Source: Candidatus Stramentimicrobium fermentans (GTDB lineage: Bacteria; Atribacterota; Phoenicimicrobiia; Phoenicimicrobiales; Stramentimicrobiaceae). From it: DNA of 64,000 nucleotides. This document shows, piece after piece, positions 9,103 through 19,057 of the stretch (positions within the stretch are counted from its first letter, which is position 1; each line of letters opens with the position of its first letter). The translations under genes and the position numbers were made by a program. The DNA is taken from assembly GCA_012520575.1 (NCBI GenBank), contig JAAYOB010000023.1, positions 1-64,000 on the forward strand, given 5' to 3'. The notes under the pieces were generated by a model. That model was not told where the DNA came from. It saw only the letters and a program-made list of their open reading frames with translations, and did not search any database.

Positions 9103-10296
9103 CTAGTTTATACTCCTAACAACTTGAATAAATTTATCACAACATATATTTCTTGAATATTTCTTTTCTCCTAACTCTTTAGAATTTCTAGACATTTCTC
9201 TGTATCTTTCTTTGTTTTCCTTCAAAAATAATATTTTATTCACCATTTCCTTATAATCAGTAGGAGAACACGAAAATCCTACATCGTGTGACTCCAACTC
9301 GTTTTTTTGCCATCCACCATAATTTATCAATATGGGTAAACCGGCAGCCAAAAAATCAAAAAACTTATTTGCGCTATTGTCTTCTAATATTCTATAATTC
9401 CTAACTAACATAATCCCTAAATCTGAAGTTTTAATTATTTTTATAATATTTTCTTTTGTCACTGAGTCTAAAAATTTGACATTATCAATATTCTCTTTAT
9501 TTTTTCTCTCTACTAAAAAATTCTTATACTTTCCTCTTCCAATTAATAAAAATTTTATTTTATTATCGTACTTTATAATATCTTTTGCTACATCCAAAAT
9601 ATAATCTACTCCATTAACAAAGCCCATTGTGCCCGGATGAATACAAATAAAATCCTCTTCTTTCAGCCCTAATTTTTTTCTTTCTTCATATTTATCAGTA
9701 TAAATAGAATCATAAAGTTCTATGTTTGCCATATTTGTAATCACTGTTATTTTTTTATTATCAATACCTTTCTTAATTAAATTTTTATACATTCCAACTG
9801 AGGCTACAATTATATGATTTGCCTTATTATAGATAAACAGCTCAAATTTTTTTAATATAAAGATTAAAAATCTATTTTTAACAACTCCTAATTCGATAGG
9901 TATATCAGGCCACACATCTCTAACCTCAAAAATAAACTTTGCCCTATGAAACCTGCTGAGTATATATCCTGGAATGGCTATGGTAAGAGGTGTAGAGGTA
10001 GCAAAAACTATATCTATATTTTTGATCTTTGTACCTATGATAATTGATTTAAATATATATTTTAAAAATAAGTTTATTCTTTTTAAATATGACATAGAAT
10101 TGGAATAACTTGTATTAGTAGAGAAATATTCAAAATTGCTTATATCTTCAAAAGATTTTCTGTTAATATTGTTTCCGGAAACCATATATGTTTTGTATCC
10201 ATTATTTCCTAATTCTTTTGAAAATTCATAAGAGCGTGTACTTCCGCTATCTTTGTTAGTATTAAAATACTGATGTAAATATAAAATACTTTTCAT
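9103..10296 (-). CDS. Glycosyltransferase family 4 protein (WbuB-like)
   Basis: 397 residues with two Rossmann-like halves. The start MKSILYLHQYFNTNKDSGSTR is typical of WbuB-type GT4 enzymes, and the C-terminal half carries HPGTMGFVNGVDYIL (GT4 donor-binding region) and NSANKFFDFLAAGLPILINYGG in place of the common E-x7-E motif. It probably adds the sugar after the PglC-primed residue. Base composition is visibly more AT-rich than pglC, with long A/T runs, as in the next two genes upstream. Donor and acceptor are unknown. Confidence 0.82.
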   Translation of the reverse strand: MKSILYLHQYFNTNKDSGSTRSYEFSKELGNNGYKTYMVSGNNINRKSFEDISNFEYFSTNTSYSNSMSYLKRINLFLKYIFKSIIIGTKIKNIDIVFATSTPLTIAIPGYILSRFHRAKFIFEVRDVWPDIPIELGVVKNRFLIFILKKFELFIYNKANHIIVASVGMYKNLIKKGIDNKKITVITNMANIELYDSIYTDKYEERKKLGLKEEDFICIHPGTMGFVNGVDYILDVAKDIIKYDNKIKFLLIGRGKYKNFLVERKNKENIDNVKFLDSVTKENIIKIIKTSDLGIMLVRNYRILEDNSANKFFDFLAAGLPILINYGGWQKNELESHDVGFSCSPTDYKEMVNKILFLKENKERYREMSRNSKELGEKKYSRNICCDKFIQVVRSIN

Positions 10297-10351
10297 TTCG
10301 CTCTTATTTTCCTTAGATATTTGATATGCAATACTTTTTTATAAGCCTTTT

Positions 10352-11683
10352 TTATAATTTTTCAATATTATCTTTTTTTTCTTTTATGATATTCCGGGTA
10401 TCAAATACAACTTTGGCATTTTGAATAATTAAATCATAGTCAATGGCAGTATGGTCAGTTGCGATAACTACCATATCCTGGGATCTTATTTCTTCTGCAG
10501 TAATTTTCTGCAAACCCGTATATTCTCTCTCCTTAAAAGTAAAACTCATTATATAAGGATCATAATAAGAAATCAGACTATTTTCTTCTTCTAATTTTTT
10601 TATTATCTCCAAAGATGGCGACTCTCTTATATCATCTATATCTTTTTTATAAGCAACACCAATTAATAATATTTTTGCTCCGTTGAGTGATTTTTTGAAT
10701 TTTTTTGAAAGTATCTTTGCTATTCTTTCAACTGTGTATTCGGGCATGTATCTATTTATTTCTCCAGCCAACTCAATAAACTTTGTATGGTAATTATATT
10801 CTCGGGCTTTCCAGGTAAGATAAAATGGATCGAGCGGTATACAATGTCCTCCTATACCCGGGCCCGGATAAAAAGGCATGAAGCCGTAAGGTTTTGTCTT
10901 TGCAGCTTCAATAACTTCCCATATATTGATATTCATTTTATGGCAAAGAATAGCCATTTCATTTACTAATGCTATATTCACATTCCTAAAGATATTCTCA
11001 TATATTTTAGTCATTTCAGCTACACGGGGAGATGAGACAGTGTAAACTTCACTTTCTAAAATAGACTGATAAAAAATTTTTGTTATTTTTGTAGATATAT
11101 CGTCTATTCCTCCGACAATTTTAGGAATATTTTTTACATTATATTTTTTATTTCCAGGGTCTATTCTCTCCGGAGAGAAGGCTAAAAAAAATTCTTCACC
11201 GCATTTCATACCTGATATGTATTCTAATTGCGATTTAACCATCTCTTCAGTTGTGCCTGGATAAGTTGTTGATTCTAATATAATCAACATTCCTGAGTGA
11301 AGATTATTAGCTATATTTGTCACAGATTCTTTTACGTAGGAAAGATCCGGCTGCTGATATATGTCTAATGGTGTTGGAACGCATATACAGACAATATCAA
11401 CATCTTTTAATAATAAAAAATCTGTAGTTACTTCAAATATATTTTTTTCGATGAATCCTTCGAAAGTTTCTCCATTGTTTTGATAATCATTTTCCCTTAT
11501 TTTATTTATAATATTAATTCTATTTTTTTCAATATCGAATCCTATTGTGCGATAGCCTGATTTAACTACCTGCATAGCAAGAGGAAGTCCAACATATCCT
11601 AACCCTATAATTCCAATAATAGCACTCCTGCTTCCAATCTTTTCTATTAGAGTGTTACCATTTACTGTACTGCCTGATAACAT
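10352..11683 (-). CDS. UDP-HexNAc 6-dehydrogenase (WbpA/TviB type)
   Basis: 443 residues of the UDP-glucose/GDP-mannose dehydrogenase family. The NAD motif is IGLGYVGLPLAMQ, the middle domain has SPERIDPG, and the catalytic cysteine lies in PGPGIGGHCIPLDPFYLTW. The GGHCIPLDP form is the one found in N-acetylhexosamine dehydrogenases, in contrast to GGSCFPKD in the ugd gene at 24756-26108. It should oxidise UDP-GlcNAc (or UDP-ManNAc) at C6 to a uronic acid, supplying an acidic sugar for the glycan. Exact sugar isomer cannot be told from the sequence. Confidence 0.87.
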   Translation of the reverse strand: MLSGSTVNGNTLIEKIGSRSAIIGIIGLGYVGLPLAMQVVKSGYRTIGFDIEKNRINIINKIRENDYQNNGETFEGFIEKNIFEVTTDFLLLKDVDIVCICVPTPLDIYQQPDLSYVKESVTNIANNLHSGMLIILESTTYPGTTEEMVKSQLEYISGMKCGEEFFLAFSPERIDPGNKKYNVKNIPKIVGGIDDISTKITKIFYQSILESEVYTVSSPRVAEMTKIYENIFRNVNIALVNEMAILCHKMNINIWEVIEAAKTKPYGFMPFYPGPGIGGHCIPLDPFYLTWKAREYNYHTKFIELAGEINRYMPEYTVERIAKILSKKFKKSLNGAKILLIGVAYKKDIDDIRESPSLEIIKKLEEENSLISYYDPYIMSFTFKEREYTGLQKITAEEIRSQDMVVIATDHTAIDYDLIIQNAKVVFDTRNIIKEKKDNIEKL

Positions 11684-11765
11684 TTATCCCCCTCTCAATA
11701 TAGAAAATATTTATAATAATAAAGTTCCCTCGCAGCAAAACTGCGGGAATTAAACCCAAAGAGAT

Positions 11766-12902
11766 TCAATTTACATTGTGTTCTAATTTACTATAAATTG
11801 ATTGATATTCTTTCGCAATTATATTCCATGAAAAATTATCTACCAACCTGTAACAGCTATCCGAAATATTTTGATAATTATCGATAATCTTTACAATTTT
11901 ATCAGTAATTTCATCAACATCTAACGGGTTTACTGAATACCCGACTTCTCCCTTACTAAAAAATCCATCAACACCTTGACCTTTAGTATAAATTATAGGC
12001 AGCCCTTGGCTCATTGCCTCTAAATATACCAGACCAAAAGTCTCATTTATTGATGGCATTATAAAGATATCTGAATTTTTGTAGATCTTTAAAAGGTCTT
12101 CTTTCTTATCTATCCTGCCATGCATTTTAATATCTTTTTGATTCTTAACAATTAATTGTAAACGCTTTTCTTCTTCACCACTACCGACAATATCTAATTT
12201 AGCTTGATATCCTATGGCACTTAGTTTCTGAAATACTTTAATTGTGGTTTCGATATTTTTATTTTTAGTTAAGTTCCCAACATATAGCAACGATACTTTT
12301 TTAGTCTCTCTGTTCCAATTATTCCTATAAAATTTATTTTTTAGAAAAAAAGGGTCAATCCCGTTAGGAATAATAATTGATTTTGCTTTAATCTCTCTAT
12401 TTAAACTGCTAGGAATTATTTTTTCTAAAACAAAATCCCTGTAGGCAGGAGAAAGAAATACTACTTTGCTGGCGTTCTTCATAATATCAATGCCAATTTT
12501 TTTTAAATGAAACAGGTATCTAAAAAAAATATTTATATCTGTATTTCTGACGGCAACTATATAGTTAATATTTTTTTCGTTTTTTAATTTTAAAGCAACT
12601 CCTCCCATTGCAAACAATGTATGAGCGTGAATAATATTAACTTTGTTAAAAAAGTTTCTTTCAATGTCTTTTTTTATTTTATTTATCTTTTTAAAAAACA
12701 ATATTCTGTCAAAATCAGTAAATATCTTTGAATAAAAAAAATCCGCATTTTTAAATTTACTCTTATCTTTCTCTTTAAAATTAATATTTGTTTTTATTGG
12801 AATATAAATATCCTGCTCAATCCCAAGAGAATCAATTGCTTCAAACAATTCCTTATATAAATTATTCAAAATGTAAGCAGAACATAAATGCAATATCTTC
12901 AT
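11766..12902 (-). CDS. Glycosyltransferase family 4 protein
   Basis: 378 residues, GT-B fold. The N-terminal half contains the HAHTLFAMGG region typical of GT4 enzymes. The C-terminal half has LLYVGNLTKNKNIETTI and the donor-binding E-x7-E motif as SINETFGLVYLEAMSQGLPII. It lies in a very AT-rich stretch. It is one of three GT4 genes between pglC and the rhamnose operon and presumably adds one sugar of the repeat unit on the cytosolic face. Donor is not predictable. Confidence 0.85.
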   Translation of the reverse strand: MKILHLCSAYILNNLYKELFEAIDSLGIEQDIYIPIKTNINFKEKDKSKFKNADFFYSKIFTDFDRILFFKKINKIKKDIERNFFNKVNIIHAHTLFAMGGVALKLKNEKNINYIVAVRNTDINIFFRYLFHLKKIGIDIMKNASKVVFLSPAYRDFVLEKIIPSSLNREIKAKSIIIPNGIDPFFLKNKFYRNNWNRETKKVSLLYVGNLTKNKNIETTIKVFQKLSAIGYQAKLDIVGSGEEEKRLQLIVKNQKDIKMHGRIDKKEDLLKIYKNSDIFIMPSINETFGLVYLEAMSQGLPIIYTKGQGVDGFFSKGEVGYSVNPLDVDEITDKIVKIIDNYQNISDSCYRLVDNFSWNIIAKEYQSIYSKLEHNVN

Positions 12903-12982
12903 TGTTTTCCTTTAAATTTTTTTGTTAGATTAAAATTTATAATTATTTAAAAATACCATGATACAGTGGTTATATAAATTTA

Positions 12983-14188
12983 TTACCTGACATCGTCCAA
13001 TACCTCCTGGTAAACTCTGATTGTTTTTTCGGCATTCTTTTCCCAGGTATAATTATCTAAGACCAGCTTTCGTCCCCTCTCGCCAATTTCTTTAGCTTTA
13101 TCGGGATTACTCAATAAGAAATCCATTGCCTCAGCAAGGCTATCAACATCTTTTGGTTTAACCAAAAGCCCGGTTTCAAAATTTCTTACAAAATCTTCCA
13201 GCCCCTCTCCTTCACATCCGATAACCGGCTTACCACAAGCCATAGCTTCAATATATACTACTCCAAAAGCCTCATTCCAACTTGGCAATGAGAATATATC
13301 TGCTTCGCTCATATACTTTAAAACATCATCGTGTGATAACATACCGATAAATTCTACTCTCTCATAAACCCCTAATTCCTTTGCCAGCTCTTGCAATTTA
13401 TTTTTTTCTACTCCGTCCCCTGCAATAATATATCTCAATTCAGGATATTTGTTGATTAGTTTGCTAAGAGCTCTTAAATTATAATCAATTCCTTTTCTCT
13501 CAATTAAATAAGATGCACTAAGCAACATAAGCCCTTTATTTTTATTATTACTTGAATCCGCATTATCTTTACAAGTATAAATTTTATTTATAGGTATGCC
13601 ATTTCCAATAACAAGCAACTTATCACTGACCTCAAAATAATTGCTAAGGATTTTTTTCAACTCATGGCTTACCAAAATTATTCGATCAGCTCTTTTAAAG
13701 ACCTGTTTTAAGGTATAAAGGCATTCGGTATTCTTTTTGATAGTTATATACAAGTCAGCCCCGTGAATTGTCACAACAAAAGGAATATCTAAATCTTGTG
13801 CTAATTCCATGGCGGCATACCCGTCAGGCAGGGCAACATGTGCATGTATTAAATCAAATTTAAAATCCCGATACAATTTTTTAACTAAATTTTTAATTCC
13901 CCAATACATTCTCTTCCCGGATGATGCAAAAAAAAGTGCTTTGGGGAAAGTTAAATACCTGGGATACCACACTTTAATTCCATCCCAATTTGTAAATTCC
14001 GGAATCATACTGTATCTTTCCCATTTCTTACTAACCTTATTTATTGGAAATGGTGTCCAGGGAACCGGAGAAACCACCTTTACTTTCACACCTTTTTCTT
14101 TTAAAGCTTTTACTTGTTCATGTACAAAAATTCCGGATACTTCATTAAATGTAGATGGGTACATGTGAGATATGGTTAATACTTTCAT
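12983..14188 (-). CDS. Glycosyltransferase family 4 protein
   Basis: 401 residues, GT-B fold. It begins MKVLTISHMYPSTFNEVSGIFV, has HAHVALPDGYAA, and carries the E-x7-E motif in NEAFGVVYIEAMACGKPVIG followed by a GLLVKPKDVDSLAEA region. Its ATG overlaps the stop codon of the polymerase remnant immediately upstream (ATGA), showing that it once followed an intact wzy-like gene by translational coupling. Loss of that gene may have changed its expression. Function is transfer of an unknown sugar in glycan assembly. Confidence 0.87.
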   Translation of the reverse strand: MKVLTISHMYPSTFNEVSGIFVHEQVKALKEKGVKVKVVSPVPWTPFPINKVSKKWERYSMIPEFTNWDGIKVWYPRYLTFPKALFFASSGKRMYWGIKNLVKKLYRDFKFDLIHAHVALPDGYAAMELAQDLDIPFVVTIHGADLYITIKKNTECLYTLKQVFKRADRIILVSHELKKILSNYFEVSDKLLVIGNGIPINKIYTCKDNADSSNNKNKGLMLLSASYLIERKGIDYNLRALSKLINKYPELRYIIAGDGVEKNKLQELAKELGVYERVEFIGMLSHDDVLKYMSEADIFSLPSWNEAFGVVYIEAMACGKPVIGCEGEGLEDFVRNFETGLLVKPKDVDSLAEAMDFLLSNPDKAKEIGERGRKLVLDNYTWEKNAEKTIRVYQEVLDDVR

Positions 14189-14319
14189 AGCGCCTTTACT
14201 TCCTTTTTATTTTGAAAATAGACAATAAAGCTCAAAACAGATCCAAATAGCAGCCATTGTGGTGCAAAAGCCATAATAGAACTAAAACTCAGGTTGGCAA
14301 AGCAAAACTACAAAAACAC
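14185..14319 (-). pseudogene. C-terminal remnant of an O-antigen polymerase-like (Wzy) gene
   Basis: The reading frame ending in the TGA at 14185-14187 encodes ANLSFSSIMAFAPQW, then LLFGSVLSFIVYFQN and KKEVKAL, a final membrane helix and short basic tail as in Wzy polymerases. Upstream in the same frame is a TAG, and only ~40 codons remain. The tail (YFQNKKEVK) recurs at 19530-19583 behind the second GT2 copy. The identification as Wzy is by resemblance of a short hydrophobic segment, so another multi-pass protein is possible; that it is a gene fragment is clearer. Confidence 0.6.
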
Positions 14320-14389
14320 TTAAGAGATTATATAAATTTTGTTACTGCCGACAAGATAACCTGTAACTAATAACAAAAGTACCTGCATA

Positions 14390-15394
14390 TTACTTTATTT
14401 TCTGGTAAAGCTTAGACGCTAAATAATATAAACTTGGATTTATATTGAACAGGAAGTAAGCTATATGCGCATTTTTAAATTTAATGCTTTCGTATGCTTC
14501 ACCTTTAATCAACTTGTAGTAATTTTTAAACTCTTTAACCAATATGGGTTCATATTCTTTTTGTATGTCCGGAGAAGTTGTTTCTCTTAAATCCCTATAT
14601 AGCACAACAATAACATTCATAATACGCAATGCAGCATAAGGACATAAATCTTCAAATCTTGTTTTATAAAATTCATATACATCTTTAGCAGCAGATATAG
14701 CATCTAATTGTTTTTCACTAAAAGGACGAGTACTTTTTTTATGAATAAGATAATAATAATGGCAACTTTCAAGGGTTGCTTTTCGTTTGCATTCAGAGTA
14801 AATTATGGAGTTTATCCAGCAATCTTGGCCACGTTTATAACTTTGGAATCTGATACTGTTAAATATCTTTTTTTTATACAATTTATTCCAAACAAGCGGC
14901 GTTGTATTTTCTCTTAGCACGTAGGCTTTGCTAGATTCATACTTCCCATCAATAATTCCATTTTTTAATGATGATGAAGAAATAACTTTATCGCTTTCAT
15001 CAACGGTATAATACCCGCACTCAGAAATATCGGCATCATTTTCTAAACATGCTATCAACAGCTGCTGATACATATCAGGAGCGATATAATCATCGCTATC
15101 CACAAATCCGATATAATCACCGGTCGCTATATCCAAACCCCTATTCCGGGCAGAAGAGACACCCCTGTTCTCTTGGGTAATAACTGTTACTCTCTTATCT
15201 TTTTCAGAATATTGATAACAGATAACAAGTGAATTATCGGTTGATCCGTCATTTACTAATATTATTTCTAAATTCCGATAGGTTTGATTCTGTATACTTT
15301 CTATACATTTAGGTAAATACTTTTCGGCATTGTATACCGGTACAATTACAGAAATTAAAGGTTGTTTCTTAGAAACAGATTTATCTTGATTCAT
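14390..15394 (-). CDS. Glycosyltransferase family 2 protein (copy A of a duplicated pair)
   Basis: 334 residues. The GT-A domain fills the first ~110 residues: ISVIVPVYNAEKYLPKCIES, ILVNDGSTDNS, and the metal-binding DxD as FVDSDDYI. The C-terminal part is helical and basic. It overlaps rmlB by 14 bases, implying coupled translation. The gene is a close paralogue of 19660-20670; the N- and C-terminal parts are nearly identical while residues ~125-165 differ strongly. It may transfer rhamnose, given its fusion to the rml operon, but that is inference. Confidence 0.88.
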   Translation of the reverse strand: MNQDKSVSKKQPLISVIVPVYNAEKYLPKCIESIQNQTYRNLEIILVNDGSTDNSLVICYQYSEKDKRVTVITQENRGVSSARNRGLDIATGDYIGFVDSDDYIAPDMYQQLLIACLENDADISECGYYTVDESDKVISSSSLKNGIIDGKYESSKAYVLRENTTPLVWNKLYKKKIFNSIRFQSYKRGQDCWINSIIYSECKRKATLESCHYYYLIHKKSTRPFSEKQLDAISAAKDVYEFYKTRFEDLCPYAALRIMNVIVVLYRDLRETTSPDIQKEYEPILVKEFKNYYKLIKGEAYESIKFKNAHIAYFLFNINPSLYYLASKLYQKIK

Positions 15395-16460
15395 AGTTTA
15401 TCACTAACCATTTCTTATATTCTCCGCTTTTGACCCTATCCACCCAACCTTTGTTTTCCGAATACCAGCTAATAGTTTCATCCAATCCATTTTCAAATTT
15501 ATAGCTCTGCTGCCATCCTAACTCTTTTTTTAATTTGTCACAATTAATGGCGTATCTTCGGTCATGTCCCGGTCGGTCTGTTACAAAGCAAATTAATTTT
15601 TTATAATAATCCTTATCCCTTCCTTTAATTTGAGCAATAAGCTCGCAGAGTATATTTACCAGCTCAATATTCTCCAATTCGCTCTCCCCGCCAATATTAT
15701 AAGTTTCGCCTACTTTTCCATATTTTAAAATATGCCAGATAGCTGAACAGTGGTCTTCCACATAAAGCCAATCCCGTACATTTTTGCCATCGCCATAGAC
15801 CGGCAATGGTTTTTCTTCTAAAATATTCAAAATCATTAAGGGGATGAGCTTTTCCGGAAATTGATAAGGACCATAATTATTGGAACAATTGGAAATAGTA
15901 ATCGGCAATCCATAAGTCTTATTATAAGCCCTAACCAAATGGTCAGAGGAGGCTTTGGAGGCAGAGTAAGGACTATTGGGCTGATAGGCAGTATATTCAT
16001 AAAAGCAATCTCCGTCTTTGACCGAGCCGTAGACTTCATCTGTACTGACATGATGAAATAGTGCCTCCTCTTTCCCAACCTCTCCCCAGAGCTTTCTGGC
16101 AACCTCCAATAAATTAAAAGTACCGATTATGTTGGTTTCTATAAAATCTTTGGGTCCAAGGATAGACCGGTCTACATGGGATTCAGCTGCAAAATTTATT
16201 AGAGTGTCAATCTCGTACTTTTGAAAAAGATCAGCAATTCTATCAAAATCACCTATATCTGCTTTCTCAAAAAAGTATCTCTTCCCGCCATGGATTTTTT
16301 CAATATCCTGCAGATTTTCCAAATTACCGGCATAGGTGAGCTTATCAACATTGATAATCTTGCCCTTAAAACTGTTGTCTTTAAAAAGGTAATGAATAAA
16401 ATTAGAACCAATAAAACCGGCACCGCCTGTAATTAAGATATTCTCTAATTTTCTTTTCAT
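15381..16460 (-). CDS. rmlB: dTDP-glucose 4,6-dehydratase
   Basis: About 359 residues of the extended short-chain dehydrogenase family. It has [14 protein letters not shown] for NAD binding, the STDEVYGS active-site motif, and YSASKASSDHL with the Tyr-x3-Lys pair. It converts dTDP-glucose to dTDP-4-keto-6-deoxyglucose, step two of dTDP-rhamnose synthesis. I start at the ATG at 16460, which matches the family N terminus; an ATG at 16481 would add seven residues. It follows rmlD by 79 bases and overlaps the GT2 gene downstream. Confidence 0.94.
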   Translation of the reverse strand: MKRKLENILITGGAGFIGSNFIHYLFKDNSFKGKIINVDKLTYAGNLENLQDIEKIHGGKRYFFEKADIGDFDRIADLFQKYEIDTLINFAAESHVDRSILGPKDFIETNIIGTFNLLEVARKLWGEVGKEEALFHHVSTDEVYGSVKDGDCFYEYTAYQPNSPYSASKASSDHLVRAYNKTYGLPITISNCSNNYGPYQFPEKLIPLMILNILEEKPLPVYGDGKNVRDWLYVEDHCSAIWHILKYGKVGETYNIGGESELENIELVNILCELIAQIKGRDKDYYKKLICFVTDRPGHDRRYAINCDKLKKELGWQQSYKFENGLDETISWYSENKGWVDRVKSGEYKKWLVINYESR

Positions 16461-16539
16461 TTTTAGACATTCTTTCTTCATATCATGTTAATCGAGTGCG
16501 CCTTTTATCTCCGCCCCCGGAGAGAGTCAGAGTAGGTAA

Positions 16540-17430
16540 TTAGTTCTTTTCTCGGAAAGGAAATTCATTTAAATAATCTCCCAGGGCCTCGTTCCACGGT
16601 CTTATTCCCAAATTAAATGTCTGTTTTATTTTCTCTTTTGACAAAATAGAATTCTTTGGTCGTTTCGCCACCGCTATTTTATATTCTTCTGTTTTGACAG
16701 GTACAATTTTTACCTCTTTTTTATTCTCAATAAGCCCAAGCCTTTTTGCCTGTTCATAAATTTCCTGAGCAAAACCATACCAAGCAATGGCTCCCTCATT
16801 GGCAAAATGATAAACCCCGTATTGCCGAACATTGTCTTTCACAATCTTAATAATTACTCTTGCTAGATCTACCGTATAAGTAGGGGAACCCCATTGGTCA
16901 TTAACTACTTGTACCGTATCCTTTTCTTTAAATAATTTCAGCATAGTAGTCACAAAGTTAGAGTAATTGCTGCCATATAGCCAGGAAGTGCGAATAATAA
17001 AATAATCATTTAATAATTTTTTAATCTCCCCTTCACCGGCTAATTTGCTTTTTCCATAAATATTTATGGGGTCCGGCTCGTCCACCTCGCTATAGGGCTC
17101 ATATAGTTTTTTCTTTCCATTAAAAACATAATCAGTGGAAATATGAATAAGCTTACATTTTTTTTTTAAGCAAAACTGAGCGATATTATGAACTCCATTC
17201 CGGTTTGTCTGAAAAGCTCTTTCCGGTTCTGCCTCTGCCTTATCCACCTGGGTATACCCAGAGCAATTAATAACCCAAGCAATTTCTTTATTTTTACTAA
17301 ATCGTTCAATTTGCCGATAATCTGTTATATCCGCTTCTCTGCCTGTAGCCCAATATTGTAGTTTTTCATTCAGCAATATTTTTTCTACAGCAGAACCCAG
17401 CATACCGCTATTTCCTATAAGCCAGAGCAT
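16540..17430 (-). CDS. rmlD: dTDP-4-dehydrorhamnose reductase
   Basis: 296 residues. N-terminal LIGNSGMLGSAVEKIL, the STDYVFNG motif, and the catalytic Tyr-x3-Lys in YGKSKLAGEGEI identify RmlD, which uses NAD(P)H to make dTDP-L-rhamnose as the last pathway step. It starts 16 bases after the rmlC-like gene and runs in order A-C-D-B. Nothing unusual was seen in length or active-site residues. Confidence 0.93.
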   Translation of the reverse strand: MLWLIGNSGMLGSAVEKILLNEKLQYWATGREADITDYRQIERFSKNKEIAWVINCSGYTQVDKAEAEPERAFQTNRNGVHNIAQFCLKKKCKLIHISTDYVFNGKKKLYEPYSEVDEPDPINIYGKSKLAGEGEIKKLLNDYFIIRTSWLYGSNYSNFVTTMLKLFKEKDTVQVVNDQWGSPTYTVDLARVIIKIVKDNVRQYGVYHFANEGAIAWYGFAQEIYEQAKRLGLIENKKEVKIVPVKTEEYKIAVAKRPKNSILSKEKIKQTFNLGIRPWNEALGDYLNEFPFREKN

Positions 17431-17446
17431 ATATTAATTTTTCCCC

Positions 17447-17938
17447 TTATTTCTCTAATTTTATAAAATCAAGGTAAAATTCATCCTCTTCATCCTCATG
17501 CCTTATCTCATCCACATCCCCTTTTTTGCCTTTGCCCCTGTACAATCTATCGGGGAAATTTAGTACTAACCCATCTTCATCAGAAATATTTTCATAACCA
17601 TGAACTACACCCGGTGGCACTATCACTGTAATCATATTATCTTTACCGCCGAATAATTCCATATAATTGCTATAAGTGATACTATCCTTCCTATTATCCC
17701 AGAGTTTTATCCGAAAATTACCCGGTCCTGCAAAACAGAATATATCGGTTTGCCTATTATGTTCGTGAGGGCCTCGGCCTATACCCGGTTTGGTATAAGA
17801 AAGGTAGCTCATCTCCGGTAGCAAATTATCAGGCAATTCATCTCTTCTAAAGGTCTCAACGAGGCAACCTCTCTTGTCCGCATACTGCTCTAATTTTTTT
17901 ATGATTACCCCTTCAATTTCACCTTCTTTAAAATTCAT
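17447..17938 (-). CDS. rmlC: dTDP-4-dehydrorhamnose 3,5-epimerase-like cupin
   Basis: 163 residues, a cupin. A basic, histidine-containing strand (GIGRGPHEHNRQTD) stands where RmlC has RGLHYQ, followed by the PPGVVHGYEN segment that corresponds to the PxGxAHGF motif. The position between rmlA and rmlD supports the C3/C5 epimerase role in dTDP-rhamnose synthesis. The sequence diverges from classic RmlC (shorter, PHEH in place of LHYQ, acidic EDEEDEF tail), so it belongs to the RmlC-like side branch. Epimerase activity is therefore likely rather than certain. Confidence 0.8.
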   Translation of the reverse strand: MNFKEGEIEGVIIKKLEQYADKRGCLVETFRRDELPDNLLPEMSYLSYTKPGIGRGPHEHNRQTDIFCFAGPGNFRIKLWDNRKDSITYSNYMELFGGKDNMITVIVPPGVVHGYENISDEDGLVLNFPDRLYRGKGKKGDVDEIRHEDEEDEFYLDFIKLEK

Positions 17939-17958
17939 CTTATTTCACCTATTCCAAT

Positions 17959-18825
17959 TCATTCCTGCAAAATATAATTCAGATAATTGCAGTAATCATT
18001 TTGGGGAAGCTGATTAATAATTTTCTCTAATTGCTTCTTATCAACAAAGCCCATACGATAGGCCACCTCTTCAATACACCCAATTTTGAGCCCCTGCCTT
18101 CTTTCAATGGTGGCAATATAACTAGAGGCATCTATCAAGCTATCCGGTGTGCCGGTATCCAACCAGGCATATCCTCTGCCCAGTAGCTCTACTTTTAATC
18201 TCCCTCTCTTGAGGTAAGAGAGATTTACATCGGTAATCTCCAGTTCCCCTCGGGCAGACGGTTTTAAATTTTTGGCAATTTCTACCACTTCATTATCGTA
18301 AAAATAGAGTCCGGGAACCGCATAATTAGATTTTGGTTCCTTCGGTTTTTCTTCTATGCTAATCACTTCATTATTTTCACTAAATTCTACCACGCCATAC
18401 CTTTTAGGGTCGGATACCCAGTAGCCAAAAATAGAAGCTCCTTCCTTTAGCATAGCCGAATTCTGTAGAGTTTCAGACAGGTTGTGGCCATAAAAAAGAT
18501 TATCCCCCAATATAAGGCAGACTGCATCATTACCGATAAAATCTTCTCCAATAAGGAAAGCCTGTGCAATGCCTCCCGGTTTGGGCTGTTCGCAATAGTC
18601 CAAACTAAGACCTATCTCCCTACCATCACCAAACAATTTCTTGAACTTCGGTAAGTCCTCCGGAGTTGAAATTATTAAGATATCCCTGATGCCTGCTAGC
18701 ATAATAGTTGACAGTGGATAATAAATCATGGGCTTATCATAAATAGGAATTAGCTGCTTGCTGACTGCCCGGGTCAATGGGTGCAGTCTTGTTCCTGCTC
18801 CGCCCGCTAAAATGATTCCTTTCAT
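17959..18825 (-). CDS. rmlA: Glucose-1-phosphate thymidylyltransferase
   Basis: 288 residues. The nucleotidyltransferase signature [16 protein letters not shown], the ILGDNLFYG metal site and the [20 protein letters not shown] segment are all present. It makes dTDP-glucose from glucose-1-phosphate and dTTP. The gene leads the rmlACDB-GT2 transcription unit, with GAGGGA before the ATG. Glucose-1-phosphate could come from PgcA at the left end of the window. Confidence 0.95.
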   Translation of the reverse strand: MKGIILAGGAGTRLHPLTRAVSKQLIPIYDKPMIYYPLSTIMLAGIRDILIISTPEDLPKFKKLFGDGREIGLSLDYCEQPKPGGIAQAFLIGEDFIGNDAVCLILGDNLFYGHNLSETLQNSAMLKEGASIFGYWVSDPKRYGVVEFSENNEVISIEEKPKEPKSNYAVPGLYFYDNEVVEIAKNLKPSARGELEITDVNLSYLKRGRLKVELLGRGYAWLDTGTPDSLIDASSYIATIERRQGLKIGCIEEVAYRMGFVDKKQLEKIINQLPQNDYCNYLNYILQE

Positions 18826-19057
18826 CTGTCCCTCTTCCCCTTATATTATTATAGCGATAAAGATATATAATAGTCTGTTTTAAAAAATATTCTTATTTTT
18901 ATAACAGGATATTTCTTAATTTGTTGAGTAATTAATATTTTTTGAAAAGTAGTTTTTCTTTACGGACATTATACCATTCGGTAAAACCCTCTCCCACCAT
19001 TCGTTATTTTCAGGAATCTGATTAAATTATGGTAAATAGAATGCACTGATTTTTAAT

